Source: Pseudomonas gingeri
Lineage (GTDB): Bacteria > Pseudomonadota > Gammaproteobacteria > Pseudomonadales > Pseudomonadaceae
Direction of reading: 5' to 3'
Length of the DNA stretch: 64,000 bases
Assembly: GCF_013385425.1 (NCBI RefSeq)
Contig: NZ_JACAQA010000003.1
Span: forward strand, 62,001-126,000
Numbering within the stretch: position 1 is the stretch's first letter; each line of letters begins with the position of its first letter. A program made the position numbers and the translations under genes. A model generated the notes under the pieces. That model did no database searches, was not told the origin of the DNA, and saw only the letters and a list, made by a program, of their open reading frames with translations. Below are positions 35,240 to 43,211 of this stretch, piece after piece.

Positions 35240-36550
35240 TTACTTCGGATAACCCGCGCGTTTCATTTCGCGTTCGGTGAAGGTCTGGGCATCGGCCAGG
35301 GCCTTGTCGACGGTGGTCTGGCCGGTCAGTGCGGCGGAGAACTGCTTGCCGACCTGGGTGCCGATGGCCTGGAACTCGGGAATGGTCACCAGCTGGATCC
35401 CGACATAAGGCACGGGCTTGGCGCTCGGGTCTTTCGGGTTGGCAGCCTTCAGTGATTCCAGAGTGATCTTGGCGAACGGCGCGGCCTTCATGTAGGCATC
35501 GCTGTAGGTCGAGGCGCGAGTGCCTGGCGGTACGTTGGCAATGCCGTCTTCCTTGGCCACCAGCGCGCCGTATTCCTTGGAGGTGGCCCAGCTGCTGAAG
35601 ACTTTCGCCGCGTCCTTGGCCTTGGAACTGGTCGGGATCGCCAGGGCCCAGGAGTAGAGCCAGGCCGAGCCTTTCTCGGTGACCTGATGCGGCGCGTAGG
35701 TAAAGCCGACGTGGTCGGCGACCTTGCTCTGGGTCTTGTCGGTGACGAAGGAACCGGCCACGCTGGCGTCGACCCACATGGCGCACTTGCCGCTGTTGAA
35801 CAGCGCCAGGTTTTCGTTGAAACCGTTACTCGAAGCGCCCGGCGGGCCGGCTTTTTTCATGGTGTCGACGTAGAAGTTCAGGGCGTTCTTCCACTCCGGG
35901 CCGTTGAATTCCGGCTGCCACTTCTCATCGAACCAGCGCGCGCCGTAGGCATTGGCGACGGTGGTGATCAGGGCCATGTTCTCGCCCCAGCCGGCCTTGC
36001 CCCGCAGGCAGATACCGTATTGCTCCTTGTCGGGGTGGTTGAGCTTGCCGGCGAACTCGCCGATCTGTTCCCAGGTCGGGCGCTCGGGCATGGTCAGGCC
36101 GGCGTCCTTGAACAGGTCGGTGCGGTAGTAGGTCATGGAGCTTTCGGCGTAGAACGGCAGGGCGAACAGGGTGCCCTTGACGGAAAGACCGTCACGTACC
36201 GACGGGAATACGTCATCGATATCGTAGGCGGCGGGCAGGTTGTTCATCGGTTCCAGCCAGCCTTTGGCGCCCCAGAGTGCAGCTTCGTACATGCCGATGG
36301 TCAGCACGTCGAACTGGCCGCCCTGGGTGGCGATATCGGTGGTCAGGCGTTGGCGCAGGACGTTTTCTTCCAGGACCACCCAGTTGAGCTTGATGTCCGG
36401 GTGCTCGGCTTCGAAGGTTTTCGACAGCTTCTGCATGCGAATCATGTCGCTGTTGTTGACGGTGGCGATGGTCAGGGTCTGGGCGGCAAGACTGACGCCG
36501 CTGAGGGTGAGACCGGTGGTGACAAGCAGTGCGGTGGCAATGGCTTTCAT
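35240..36550 (-). CDS. mtlE: Mannitol/polyol ABC substrate-binding protein
   Basis: A 436-residue periplasmic family-1 (MalE-type) binding protein. Signal peptide MKAIATALLVTTGLTLSGVS cleaved near LAAQT. Start supported by AGGAG 8 nt upstream. First gene of the complete mtlEFGKDYZ order. The AraC-type activator MtlR usually adjacent upstream in Pseudomonas is absent from this window. Confidence 0.93.
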   Translation of the reverse strand: MKAIATALLVTTGLTLSGVSLAAQTLTIATVNNSDMIRMQKLSKTFEAEHPDIKLNWVVLEENVLRQRLTTDIATQGGQFDVLTIGMYEAALWGAKGWLEPMNNLPAAYDIDDVFPSVRDGLSVKGTLFALPFYAESSMTYYRTDLFKDAGLTMPERPTWEQIGEFAGKLNHPDKEQYGICLRGKAGWGENMALITTVANAYGARWFDEKWQPEFNGPEWKNALNFYVDTMKKAGPPGASSNGFNENLALFNSGKCAMWVDASVAGSFVTDKTQSKVADHVGFTYAPHQVTEKGSAWLYSWALAIPTSSKAKDAAKVFSSWATSKEYGALVAKEDGIANVPPGTRASTYSDAYMKAAPFAKITLESLKAANPKDPSAKPVPYVGIQLVTIPEFQAIGTQVGKQFSAALTGQTTVDKALADAQTFTEREMKRAGYPK

Positions 36551-36593
36551 CGAACACTCCTCTTCATTACGCACGGAGGCGCTGAAGGTCAGT

Positions 36594-36604
36594 TTATTGT
36601 TGTT
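36594..36604 (-). promoter_or_regulatory. Candidate Crc/Hfq A-rich motif in mtlE leader
   Basis: The mtlE leader strand reads AACAACAATAA about 45-55 nt before the start codon, matching the AANAANAA catabolite-repression motif bound by Hfq with Crc in Pseudomonas. Confidence 0.5.
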
Positions 36605-36800
36605 GTGTCTTCCGGTGTCCAGGAAGAATCTGGCATTGATTACAGCCTTCAAACGCCGTCCTGACAAATCCTTGACGACACTTCGTTCGGTACTTTTTTG
36701 CACTGGGGCAGAATGTCGCAGGTCGGCGAAACCGCTGATCGAGATAGGGGAGTGGGGATTTACGGGGGGATGAGGGGGTGAATCCGTATAGATTCGCGAG

Positions 36801-36827
36801 GATACGGCTTCTTGTTGAGGCCGTATC
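36801..36827. terminator. Hairpin after kfrA-like gene
   Basis: GATACGGC (36801-36808) pairs with GCCGTATC (36820-36827) right after the kfrA-like stop. No U-run, so only weakly supported as a terminator. Confidence 0.35.
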
Positions 36828-36837
36828 GCCAGTCGGG

Positions 36838-37809
36838 CTACAGGGGGGCGTGAAGCTCTTTCAGTGCGGTTTCGGATTCAGCCAGCTTGCGTTCAAGCGC
36901 TTGGCTTCGTCCCTGCTGATCCGTCAGTTCAAGCTTTAGCGACTCACTTTCCGCCAAGGCCACCCGCAGGCGTTCCTGAAGCAGGGTGCCGGCATTCTCC
37001 AGCGTTTGCGCCTGTTGAAGCTGCCGCTCCGTGCGCTGCTGCTCTTTATCCAACTGCTCCTGCGCCAGCTTGAGGGCCTTCGCGGTTCCCCGGCTCTCGG
37101 CCAGCAGCCGCTCATTGTCACGATTCAGTTGAGTGATCTCGTCCTGGCGCACCAGCGCACTTTGCTGGGCCTGGCGTAACTCCATCTGTACCTGTTGGAT
37201 CTGCGTCTCATGTCGGCGCTGTTCCTGGTCGCGCTGATCACGGGCTGCACTGCGGAAGTGCTCCAGTGCTTCGCGGGCGTGCAGATGCTTGTCCTCCAGC
37301 GAGCGGATCTGCTGGTCCTTGTCCTTGAGGCGCAATTCGTAATCGCTACAGGCCTGGCTCAGCCCGGCGTTGCGGGTCTGTTCGGTCTGCAGCATCGAGC
37401 GGGTGGTTTGCAGGTTGCGCGACTCATCGGCCAGGGCCACGGCCTGGATCTCGAACTGGCGCTGCTGTTGCTCCATCTGCCGGGCCATCTCGGCCAATTG
37501 CGCCTGCCATTCGGCTTTTTCCGCCGCCAGTTGTGCCCGGGCCTGCTCGACAGGTTCCCGAGCCTGTTCCTGGAGGCGTTGTGCCAGGCGCGAAACCAGC
37601 TCGCCCAGCTCTTCGTCGAGTGACTCCGTGGGTGCCACACGGCGCAGATCACCGTCATCCAGCTCCTTGAGATAGCGATGGATGGTGGTTTTGGACCCGG
37701 TATTACCCATTTCGATACGTACCGCATCGATGCTCGGGTGCTCGCCGCGGGCGAGGATCGCCAAGCGTGCCGTTTGCACCACTGCCTTGTTTACGCCGCC
37801 GCGAGCCAT
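36838..37809 (-). CDS. KfrA-like DNA-binding coiled-coil protein (TnpT-like)
   Basis: A 323-residue protein: N-terminal KfrA-type DNA-binding domain (MARGGVNKAVVQTARLAIL through TTIHRYLKELDD, about 1-60) and a long coiled coil (about 75-320) rich in Gln, Glu, Ala and Arg. The start at MARGG has a clear AGGAG. It is divergent from a tyrosine recombinase with ~160 bp between. That architecture matches TnpT, the accessory protein of TnpS in Tn4651-like transposons; plasmid KfrA proteins are the other relatives. It probably binds the intergenic region and aids recombination. Confidence 0.78.
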   Translation of the reverse strand: MARGGVNKAVVQTARLAILARGEHPSIDAVRIEMGNTGSKTTIHRYLKELDDGDLRRVAPTESLDEELGELVSRLAQRLQEQAREPVEQARAQLAAEKAEWQAQLAEMARQMEQQQRQFEIQAVALADESRNLQTTRSMLQTEQTRNAGLSQACSDYELRLKDKDQQIRSLEDKHLHAREALEHFRSAARDQRDQEQRRHETQIQQVQMELRQAQQSALVRQDEITQLNRDNERLLAESRGTAKALKLAQEQLDKEQQRTERQLQQAQTLENAGTLLQERLRVALAESESLKLELTDQQGRSQALERKLAESETALKELHAPL

Positions 37810-37833
37810 GTTCTCTCCTACGATTTCGTACTG

Positions 37834-37856
37834 TGGTACGTACCATGTATTTACAT
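37834..37856. promoter_or_regulatory. Twin dyads beside the kfrA-like start
   Basis: TGGTACGTACCA (37834-37845) is a perfect 12-bp palindrome and ATGTA-TT-TACAT follows at 37845-37856. Probable binding sites for the KfrA-like protein or accessory recombination sites. Confidence 0.5.
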
Positions 37857-37901
37857 AGCATATAGATAAAAACAAAAAGCCGATATTTGAAATTATTAAC
37901 A

Positions 37902-37924
37902 CGGGATATACTAGTATTACCCCG
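37902..37924. other. Candidate recombinase core site
   Basis: An imperfect dyad with GGG and CCC arms around a central ACTAGT (37910-37915), embedded in AT-rich DNA ~45 bp before the recombinase start. Its size suits a tyrosine-recombinase core with a ~6-bp crossover region. Inferred only. Confidence 0.35.
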
Positions 37925-37968
37925 CGTGATAAGCCGCTTTCGCGCTTTTGCCCGGGGAATCAGTACGA

Positions 37969-38931
37969 ATGCCGGGAATCGAGGTCATGAACGAGCTGGA
38001 CCGCTACCTGCAGGCGGCGACGCGGGACAACACCCGTCGCAGCTATCAGGCCGCCATAGAACATTTCGAAGTGAGTTGGGGCGGTTTCCTGCCGGCCACC
38101 AGTGACAGCGTGGTGCGCTACCTGATGGCCCATGCCGGCGTACTGTCGATCAACACGCTGAAGTTGCGGCTGTCAGCCCTGGCGCAATGGCACAACAGCC
38201 AGGGTTTCGCCGATCCGACCAAGGCGCCTCTGGTGCGCAAGGTGTTCAAGGGCATTCGCGCCCTGCACCCGGCGCGGGAGAAGCAGGCTGAACCCTTGCA
38301 ATTGCAGCATCTTGAGCAAGTCGTCGTCAGTCTCGATGGGCAAGCGACCCTGGCCTTGGTCGCCGATGATCGGCCGACGCTGCTGCGCGCCCGACGAGAC
38401 AAGGCGCTGATCCTGCTGGGCTTCTGGCGGGGCTTTCGTAGCGACGAGCTCTGTCGCCTGGAAATCGAGCATGTCCGAGCTGTCGCAGGCTCCGGCATGA
38501 CGCTGTATTTGCCGCGCAGCAAAAGCGACCGCGACAACCTCGGCCAGACCTACCAGGCCCCGGCCTTGCAGCGCCTGTGCCCGGTGCAGGCCTATATCGA
38601 CTGGATCAACAGCGCCGCGCTGGTGCGTGGCCCGGTGTTTCGCGCCATTGACCGTTGGGGGCACCTGGGCGAGGAGGGCTTGCACGCCAACAGCATCATC
38701 CCCTTGCTGCGCCAGGCCCTGGAGCGCGCCGGGATTGCCGCCGAGCACTACACCAGCCATTCCTTGCGCCGTGGCTTCGCCACCTGGGCGCACCGCAGCG
38801 GCTGGGACCTGAAGTCGCTGATGAGTTATGTCGGTTGGAAGGACATGAAATCGGCCATGCGCTATATCGAGGCCAGCCCGTTTCCAGGCATGGGGCTCAT
38901 CGTCGAAAAACCGGTGGATCAAGGAGCATAA
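37969..38931 (+). CDS. Tyrosine recombinase (TnpS-like)
   Basis: A 320-residue tyrosine recombinase. Catalytic residues are visible: Arg157 in GFRSDEL, Lys185 in PRSKSDRD, His264-x-x-Arg267 in SHSLRRGFA, Trp290 in YVGWKD (in the second His position) and the nucleophile Tyr299 in SAMRYIEA. The N-terminal SAM-like core-binding domain spans about 8-105. Starts at 37969 or 37987 are both possible. The divergent kfrA-like gene suggests a TnpS/TnpT-type resolution pair, but there is no transposase or integrase-type attachment site nearby. Confidence 0.85.
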   Translation: MPGIEVMNELDRYLQAATRDNTRRSYQAAIEHFEVSWGGFLPATSDSVVRYLMAHAGVLSINTLKLRLSALAQWHNSQGFADPTKAPLVRKVFKGIRALHPAREKQAEPLQLQHLEQVVVSLDGQATLALVADDRPTLLRARRDKALILLGFWRGFRSDELCRLEIEHVRAVAGSGMTLYLPRSKSDRDNLGQTYQAPALQRLCPVQAYIDWINSAALVRGPVFRAIDRWGHLGEEGLHANSIIPLLRQALERAGIAAEHYTSHSLRRGFATWAHRSGWDLKSLMSYVGWKDMKSAMRYIEASPFPGMGLIVEKPVDQGA

Positions 38932-38958
38932 GATTTCTTCTATTAATAGTGTCTGCTC

Positions 38959-38995
38959 ATAGCGAAAAGCAATCGCGAGCATCAGCTTTGCCAAT
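38959..38995 (+). promoter_or_regulatory. Candidate OxyR site upstream of ahpC
   Basis: Four contact blocks spaced exactly 11 bp apart, ATAG (38959), CAAT (38970), ATCA (38981) and CAAT (38992), follow the OxyR tetrad ATAG-N7-CTAT-N7-ATAG-N7-CTAT. The site ends ~70 bp before ahpC, in the right place for peroxide induction. Confidence 0.6.
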
Positions 38996-39063
38996 GAGCC
39001 AGAACGCAAAAGAATGGCTAGGATTCTCCCATCAACTTCTTAACCCCTGACGGAGAGTCAACG

Positions 39064-39627
39064 ATGCCTATCATCAACAGCCAAGTTAAACCGTTCAAAG
39101 CAACCGCTTTCAAAAACGGCGCATTCGTCGAAGTCTCGGACGCTGACCTGAAAGGCAAGTGGTCGGTCGTGTTCTTCTACCCAGCTGACTTCACCTTCGT
39201 TTGCCCAACCGAACTGGAAGACCTGGCTGACAACTACGCCGAGTTCCAGAAACTGGGCGTCGAAATCTACAGCGTGTCGACCGACACCCACTTTGCCCAC
39301 GCTGCCTGGCACAACACTTCGCCAGCCATCGGCAAAATCCAGTACACCATGATCGGCGACCCGACCCTGACCATCTCCCGCAATTTCGACGTCCTGATCG
39401 AAGAAGCTGGCCTGGCCGACCGCGGTACTTTCGTGATCAACCCGGAAGGCCAGGTCAAAATCGTTGAACTCAACGATGGCGGTGTAGGCCGTGACGCTTC
39501 CGAGCTGCTGCGCAAGATCAAGGCCGCTCAGTACGTTGCCGCTCACCCAGGCGAAGTCTGCCCAGCCAAGTGGAAAGAAGGCGAGGCCACCCTGGCTCCG
39601 TCTCTGGACCTGGTCGGCAAGATCTAA
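39064..39627 (+). CDS. ahpC: Alkyl hydroperoxide reductase, peroxiredoxin subunit
   Basis: A 187-residue 2-Cys peroxiredoxin. Peroxidatic Cys in FTFVCPTEL (about 47) and resolving Cys in PGEVCPAKW (about 166). It reduces hydrogen peroxide and organic peroxides and is recycled by AhpF, encoded next. Highly biased codon use points to strong expression. Confidence 0.97.
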   Translation: MPIINSQVKPFKATAFKNGAFVEVSDADLKGKWSVVFFYPADFTFVCPTELEDLADNYAEFQKLGVEIYSVSTDTHFAHAAWHNTSPAIGKIQYTMIGDPTLTISRNFDVLIEEAGLADRGTFVINPEGQVKIVELNDGGVGRDASELLRKIKAAQYVAAHPGEVCPAKWKEGEATLAPSLDLVGKI

Positions 39628-39686
39628 GTCCGTGAGTCATTCAAGGGCGGTCATCCGCACTTCATAAGTCAGCCGCACCGCCCCAT

Positions 39687-39720
39687 AACGCCCGGGTGGT
39701 AATCACCTGGGCGTTGTTAT
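39687..39720 (+). terminator. Hairpin between ahpC and ahpF
   Basis: AACGCCCGGGTG (39687-39698) pairs with CACCTGGGCGTT (39704-39715) with one wobble and a 5-nt loop, followed by a short U-rich GTTATTTCT. It likely attenuates read-through, giving more AhpC than AhpF. Confidence 0.65.
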
Positions 39721-39752
39721 TTCTACAGTATTGAAAAAGGGAAATCGCCCGC

Positions 39753-41318
39753 ATGTTGGACGCCAATCTTAAAGCCCAGTTGAAGTCGTACCTGGAACGG
39801 GTTACGCAACCGATCGAGATCGTCGCCTCCCTTGATGACGGCGCGAAATCTCAGGAAATGCTCGCACTGCTCAAAGAAGTCGCCAGCCTTTCCACCCAGA
39901 TCACCTTGTTGGACAACGGCCTTGATGCGCGCAAGCCATCGTTCTCGTTGAATCGCCCCGGAGCCGATATCAGCCTGCGTTTCGCCGGTATCCCCATGGG
40001 CCACGAATTCACTTCGCTGGTGCTGGCCCTGCTGCAAGTCGGCGGCCACCCTTCGAAGGCCAGTGTCGAAGTGATCGAACAGATCCGCTCGCTCAAGGGT
40101 GAGTTCAACTTCGAGACTTACTTCTCGCTGTCCTGCCAGAACTGCCCGGACGTGGTCCAGGCGCTGAACCTGATGGCGGTGCTGAACCCGAACATCCGCC
40201 ACGTCGCCATCGACGGCGCGCTGTTCCAGGACGAAGTCAACGATCGCAAGATCATGGCTGTACCCAGTGTCTACCTCAACGGTGTGAACTTCGGCCAGGG
40301 CCGCATGGGCCTCGAGGAAATCCTTGGCAAGCTCGACACCGGCGCCATCGAGAAACAGGCGGAAAAAATCAGCGCCAAGGACGCCTTTGATGTCCTGGTG
40401 GTCGGCGGTGGCCCGGCCGGTGCCGCGGCGGCGATCTACGCTGCGCGCAAAGGTATTCGTACCGGTGTCGCGGCGGAGCGTTTCGGTGGCCAGGTGCTGG
40501 ACACCATGGCGATCGAGAACTTTATCTCGGTCCAGGAAACCGAAGGGCCGAAACTGGCCAGCGCCCTGGAAGAGCATGTTCGCCAGTACGATGTCGATAT
40601 CATGAACCTGCAACGGGCCAGTGCCCTGGTGCCAGCGAAGAATGCCGGTGAACTGCACGAAGTGCGTTTTGAAAGCGGTGCCAGCCTCAAGGCCAAGACC
40701 GTGATCCTTGCCACCGGCGCCCGCTGGCGTGAAATGGGGGTGCCGGGCGAGCAGGAATACAAGGCCAAGGGCGTGTGCTTCTGCCCGCACTGTGACGGCC
40801 CGCTGTTCAAGGGCAAGCGTGTCGCGGTGATCGGTGGCGGCAACTCTGGTGTCGAGGCGGCCATCGACCTGGCCGGTATCGTCAGCCATGTAACGCTGCT
40901 GGAGTTCGACAGCAAGCTGCGCGCCGATGCCGTGCTGCAACGCAAGCTCTACAGCCTGCCAAACGTCAACGTCGTGACCAGCGCGCTGACCAGTGAAGTC
41001 AAGGGCGACGGGCAGAAGGTCACCGGCCTGGTCTACAAGGACCGTGATTCGGGTGAGTTCCACACCGTCGAGCTGGAAGGCATTTTTGTGCAGATCGGCC
41101 TGTTGCCGAACACCGACTGGCTCAAGGGCAGTGTCGAGCTGTCGCCGCGCGGCGAGATCATCGTCGATGCCCGTGGTGAAACCTCGTTGCCTGGCATTTT
41201 CGCGGCCGGTGACGTAACTACGGTGCCGTACAAGCAGATCGTGATCGCGGTGGGCGAGGGTGCCAAGGCCTCCCTGAGCGCCTTTGACCATCTGATCCGC
41301 AGCTCTGCACCAGCCTGA
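39753..41318 (+). CDS. ahpF: Alkyl hydroperoxide reductase, flavoprotein subunit
   Basis: A 521-residue FAD enzyme that passes electrons from NADH to AhpC. The N-terminal double thioredoxin domain has SCQNCPDVV (Cys128/131). The FAD Rossmann motif is [16 protein letters not shown], the NADH motif is [14 protein letters not shown], and the second redox pair is CFCPHCDGP (Cys344/347). All redox centres are intact. Confidence 0.97.
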   Translation: MLDANLKAQLKSYLERVTQPIEIVASLDDGAKSQEMLALLKEVASLSTQITLLDNGLDARKPSFSLNRPGADISLRFAGIPMGHEFTSLVLALLQVGGHPSKASVEVIEQIRSLKGEFNFETYFSLSCQNCPDVVQALNLMAVLNPNIRHVAIDGALFQDEVNDRKIMAVPSVYLNGVNFGQGRMGLEEILGKLDTGAIEKQAEKISAKDAFDVLVVGGGPAGAAAAIYAARKGIRTGVAAERFGGQVLDTMAIENFISVQETEGPKLASALEEHVRQYDVDIMNLQRASALVPAKNAGELHEVRFESGASLKAKTVILATGARWREMGVPGEQEYKAKGVCFCPHCDGPLFKGKRVAVIGGGNSGVEAAIDLAGIVSHVTLLEFDSKLRADAVLQRKLYSLPNVNVVTSALTSEVKGDGQKVTGLVYKDRDSGEFHTVELEGIFVQIGLLPNTDWLKGSVELSPRGEIIVDARGETSLPGIFAAGDVTTVPYKQIVIAVGEGAKASLSAFDHLIRSSAPA

Positions 41319-41320
41319 CC

Positions 41321-41393
41321 TGTGGGTGCGGAGCTGGCTCGCGAAGTTTTTAGCGGCCTCAAGGGCCTCTTCGCGGGCAAGCTCCGCTCCCAC
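41321..41393. repeat. REPIN, type B, after ahpF
   Basis: Inverted REP copies 41321-41346 and 41369-41393; the left arm has mismatches. Located immediately after the ahpF stop. Confidence 0.82.
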
Positions 41394-41413
41394 GTTCGGT
41401 AGTGCTTGAAGTT

Positions 41414-41464
41414 TGTAAAGAAAAAGCCCCATGAATCGAGGATTCATGGGGCTTTTTCTTTACA
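41414..41464. terminator. Strong bidirectional terminator ahpF/gloA
   Basis: A perfect 24-bp stem (41414-41437 with 41441-41464) around a GAG loop, flanked by A and U tracts on both strands (core AAAAAGCCCC...GGGGCTTTTT). It ends both convergent genes. Confidence 0.9.
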
Positions 41465-41472
41465 GCGGGCTA

Positions 41473-42003
41473 TCAGGCGTCTTGCAGCGGCGCCGGCTGG
41501 ATGATTTCTACCCAGTAGGCGTCCGGGTCCTTGACGAAGGCCAGGCTTTTCATGCGACCGTCGGTCAGGCGTTTCTGGAATTCGACGCCCAGCTCTTCGA
41601 AGCGCGCGCAGGCCGCACGAATATCCGGCACCGAAATGCAGATATGGCCGAAGCCCCGTGGATCGGTATTGCCGTTGTGGTAGGCAAAATCAGGATCGCT
41701 TTCGGTGCCGTGGTTGTGGGTCAGTTCCAGGATGCCGGGAATCGACTTCATCCACTGGGTCCGTTCGGCAGCGTCGGCCGGGATCTGCGCCTTGTCCACC
41801 AGGGCAAGGAAATACAGGCTGAATTCGGCTTCCGGGAAATCACGTTTCTCCACCAGGGAGAAGCCCAGCACGCGGGTGTAGAAGTCCAGGGACCGGGTGG
41901 CATCCTTGACCCGCAGCATGGTGTGGTTGAACACGAAGCCCTGGGTGGCGGCGTCGGGTTGGGCGGTAACGCCGGGGAAGGTGTTCAGGTCTTGCAGGCT
42001 CAT
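41473..42003 (-). CDS. gloA: Lactoylglutathione lyase (glyoxalase I)
   Basis: A 176-residue metalloenzyme that turns the methylglyoxal-glutathione adduct into S-lactoylglutathione. Metal ligands are visible: His in [10 protein letters not shown], Glu in [10 protein letters not shown], His in GFGHICISV, Glu in YWVEIIQP. Length matches the Zn-type Pseudomonas/eukaryote-like enzymes with an N-terminal extension. Confidence 0.95.
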   Translation of the reverse strand: MSLQDLNTFPGVTAQPDAATQGFVFNHTMLRVKDATRSLDFYTRVLGFSLVEKRDFPEAEFSLYFLALVDKAQIPADAAERTQWMKSIPGILELTHNHGTESDPDFAYHNGNTDPRGFGHICISVPDIRAACARFEELGVEFQKRLTDGRMKSLAFVKDPDAYWVEIIQPAPLQDA

Positions 42004-42612
42004 GGGCTCTCCGCAAAGCAGGTGAAAAAAAGCGGGCGATCATGGACGGGCAGGCAGACTCGCCGATTCCGATCCTGTGGGACAGGATCATACTGAAGCG
42101 AGGCGCGGGCGCCAAATTCGGACGGGCGGATTTTAGACTCGGGCACAGATGTGCCGGGTAATAGCGGGCTACTTCGATTTTGTCGGGAAGTTATAGCGAA
42201 GTGTATAAAACTTGCCGAAGAGGCATAAAGAAGCCCGCCGAAGCGGGCATGGGGCGCTAATCCTTTAGCAGCCTGCATCCTGTAAGAATCGATGTGAAAA
42301 ATGTGTGAAGAACGTGAATGGCTTGTTTTTCATCCGACAGACGTAATAGAGGTAGCGCATTCCCTCCGCTGGCTGTGAGAGATTTTTTACATGCAATTAA
42401 GAACAGTCGGAACGCTTGGGGTCGGTGAATAACGGGCGCGGTGTCGTTTTTGAGTGCTGCATTTCCGACGTTTGTCGCCGAGTAGGAACTCTTGCCTGAA
42501 AAAGTTGTCCCCGACAGACGCCGATTGTCGCCATCATGATACCGGGCGGTATGATTTTGGGGCTGCAAGGAAAAGCCCTGCCTGGGCAGGGCTTTTGCGT
42601 TCAAGCGTGAAG
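42004..42612. other. 600-bp region without a convincing gene
   Basis: It contains the gloA promoter side, a small GCCCGC-CGAA-GCGGGC hairpin (42233-42248), then ~320 bp of lower-GC sequence with no coding frame I trust, and the terminator of the mvaU-like gene at 42571. A small RNA between 42250 and 42570 is possible but unproven. Confidence 0.4.
42571..42596. terminator. Intrinsic terminator after mvaU-like gene
   Basis: AAAAGCCCTGCC pairs with GGCAGGGCTTTT; A and U tracts on both sides make it bidirectional. It lies 16 bp after the mvaU-like stop. Confidence 0.85.
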
Positions 42613-42969
42613 TCAGCCGCGCAGCCAGGAATCAACGGTCGCTGCCCCGTATTGTTCTTTCCAGGCTTTCAGGCCACGGTGATTGCCGCCCTTGGTCTCG
42701 ATCAGTTCGCCAGTGTGAGGGTTCTGGTAAACCTTGACCACGCGGGCGCGCCGCTGTTTGGGCGCAGCGGCGCCGGTTCTGCTTGGGTTCGGGTCGAGGA
42801 TCGCGACGATGTCGCGCAGGCTCTTGTCGTAGGTTTTCATCAGGCCCTTGAGTTTTTCCTCGAACTCGATCTCCTTTTTGAGTCCGGCGTCATTCTTCAG
42901 GGCTTCCAGCTGGGCGAGTTGTTCTTTAAGGGCCTGTTCTGCGGCACGAAATACGGCGAGTTTGGACAA
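42613..42969 (-). CDS. mvaU: MvaT/MvaU-family H-NS-like protein
   Basis: About 118 residues, a xenogeneic silencer that binds AT-rich DNA and represses acquired genes. N-terminal oligomerisation helix (SKLAVFRAAEQALKEQLAQL), linker, and C-terminal DNA-binding domain with KVYQNPHTGELIETKGGNH. It appears closer to MvaU/MvaV than MvaT. The start is a TTG (42967-42969) preceded by GGAGA at good spacing; it gives the family-standard MSKLA N-terminus that no ATG offers. Confidence 0.9.
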   Translation of the reverse strand: MSKLAVFRAAEQALKEQLAQLEALKNDAGLKKEIEFEEKLKGLMKTYDKSLRDIVAILDPNPSRTGAAAPKQRRARVVKVYQNPHTGELIETKGGNHRGLKAWKEQYGAATVDSWLRG

Positions 42970-43211
42970 GATGTTTATCTCCACGAGTTGTATTCGGCTG
43001 CCAACCACCTAAAACAAAACGACAAGCCAATGCTTGCAACGGCTTTCGTCACGCGTATGCACCTGGGTGTGGCAGTGCGGAAAGTTACTTATAAGCCTGG
43101 GGGCTTCCTATCAAATTACTGCAGGCATGAAAAAGTGTAGTAGTTATCAGGCCAAGAGTAAATAACGTGGGTTAGACGTTGAAGAAATACCGATAGACAA
43201 GTGTCAGTGTC

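Noticed and set aside
36838..38931. Complete Tn3-family transposon or prophage
   Set aside because: No transposase, terminal inverted repeats, tRNA target or phage genes were seen around the recombinase pair.
39723..41447. 574-codon - strand open frame opposite ahpF
   Set aside because: Lies entirely across ahpF, a REPIN and the terminator; composition is that of a shadow frame.
42257..42604. 115-codon - strand open frame in the gloA-mvaU gap
   Set aside because: Runs through the mvaU terminator hairpin, has no good ribosome site and no recognisable domain.
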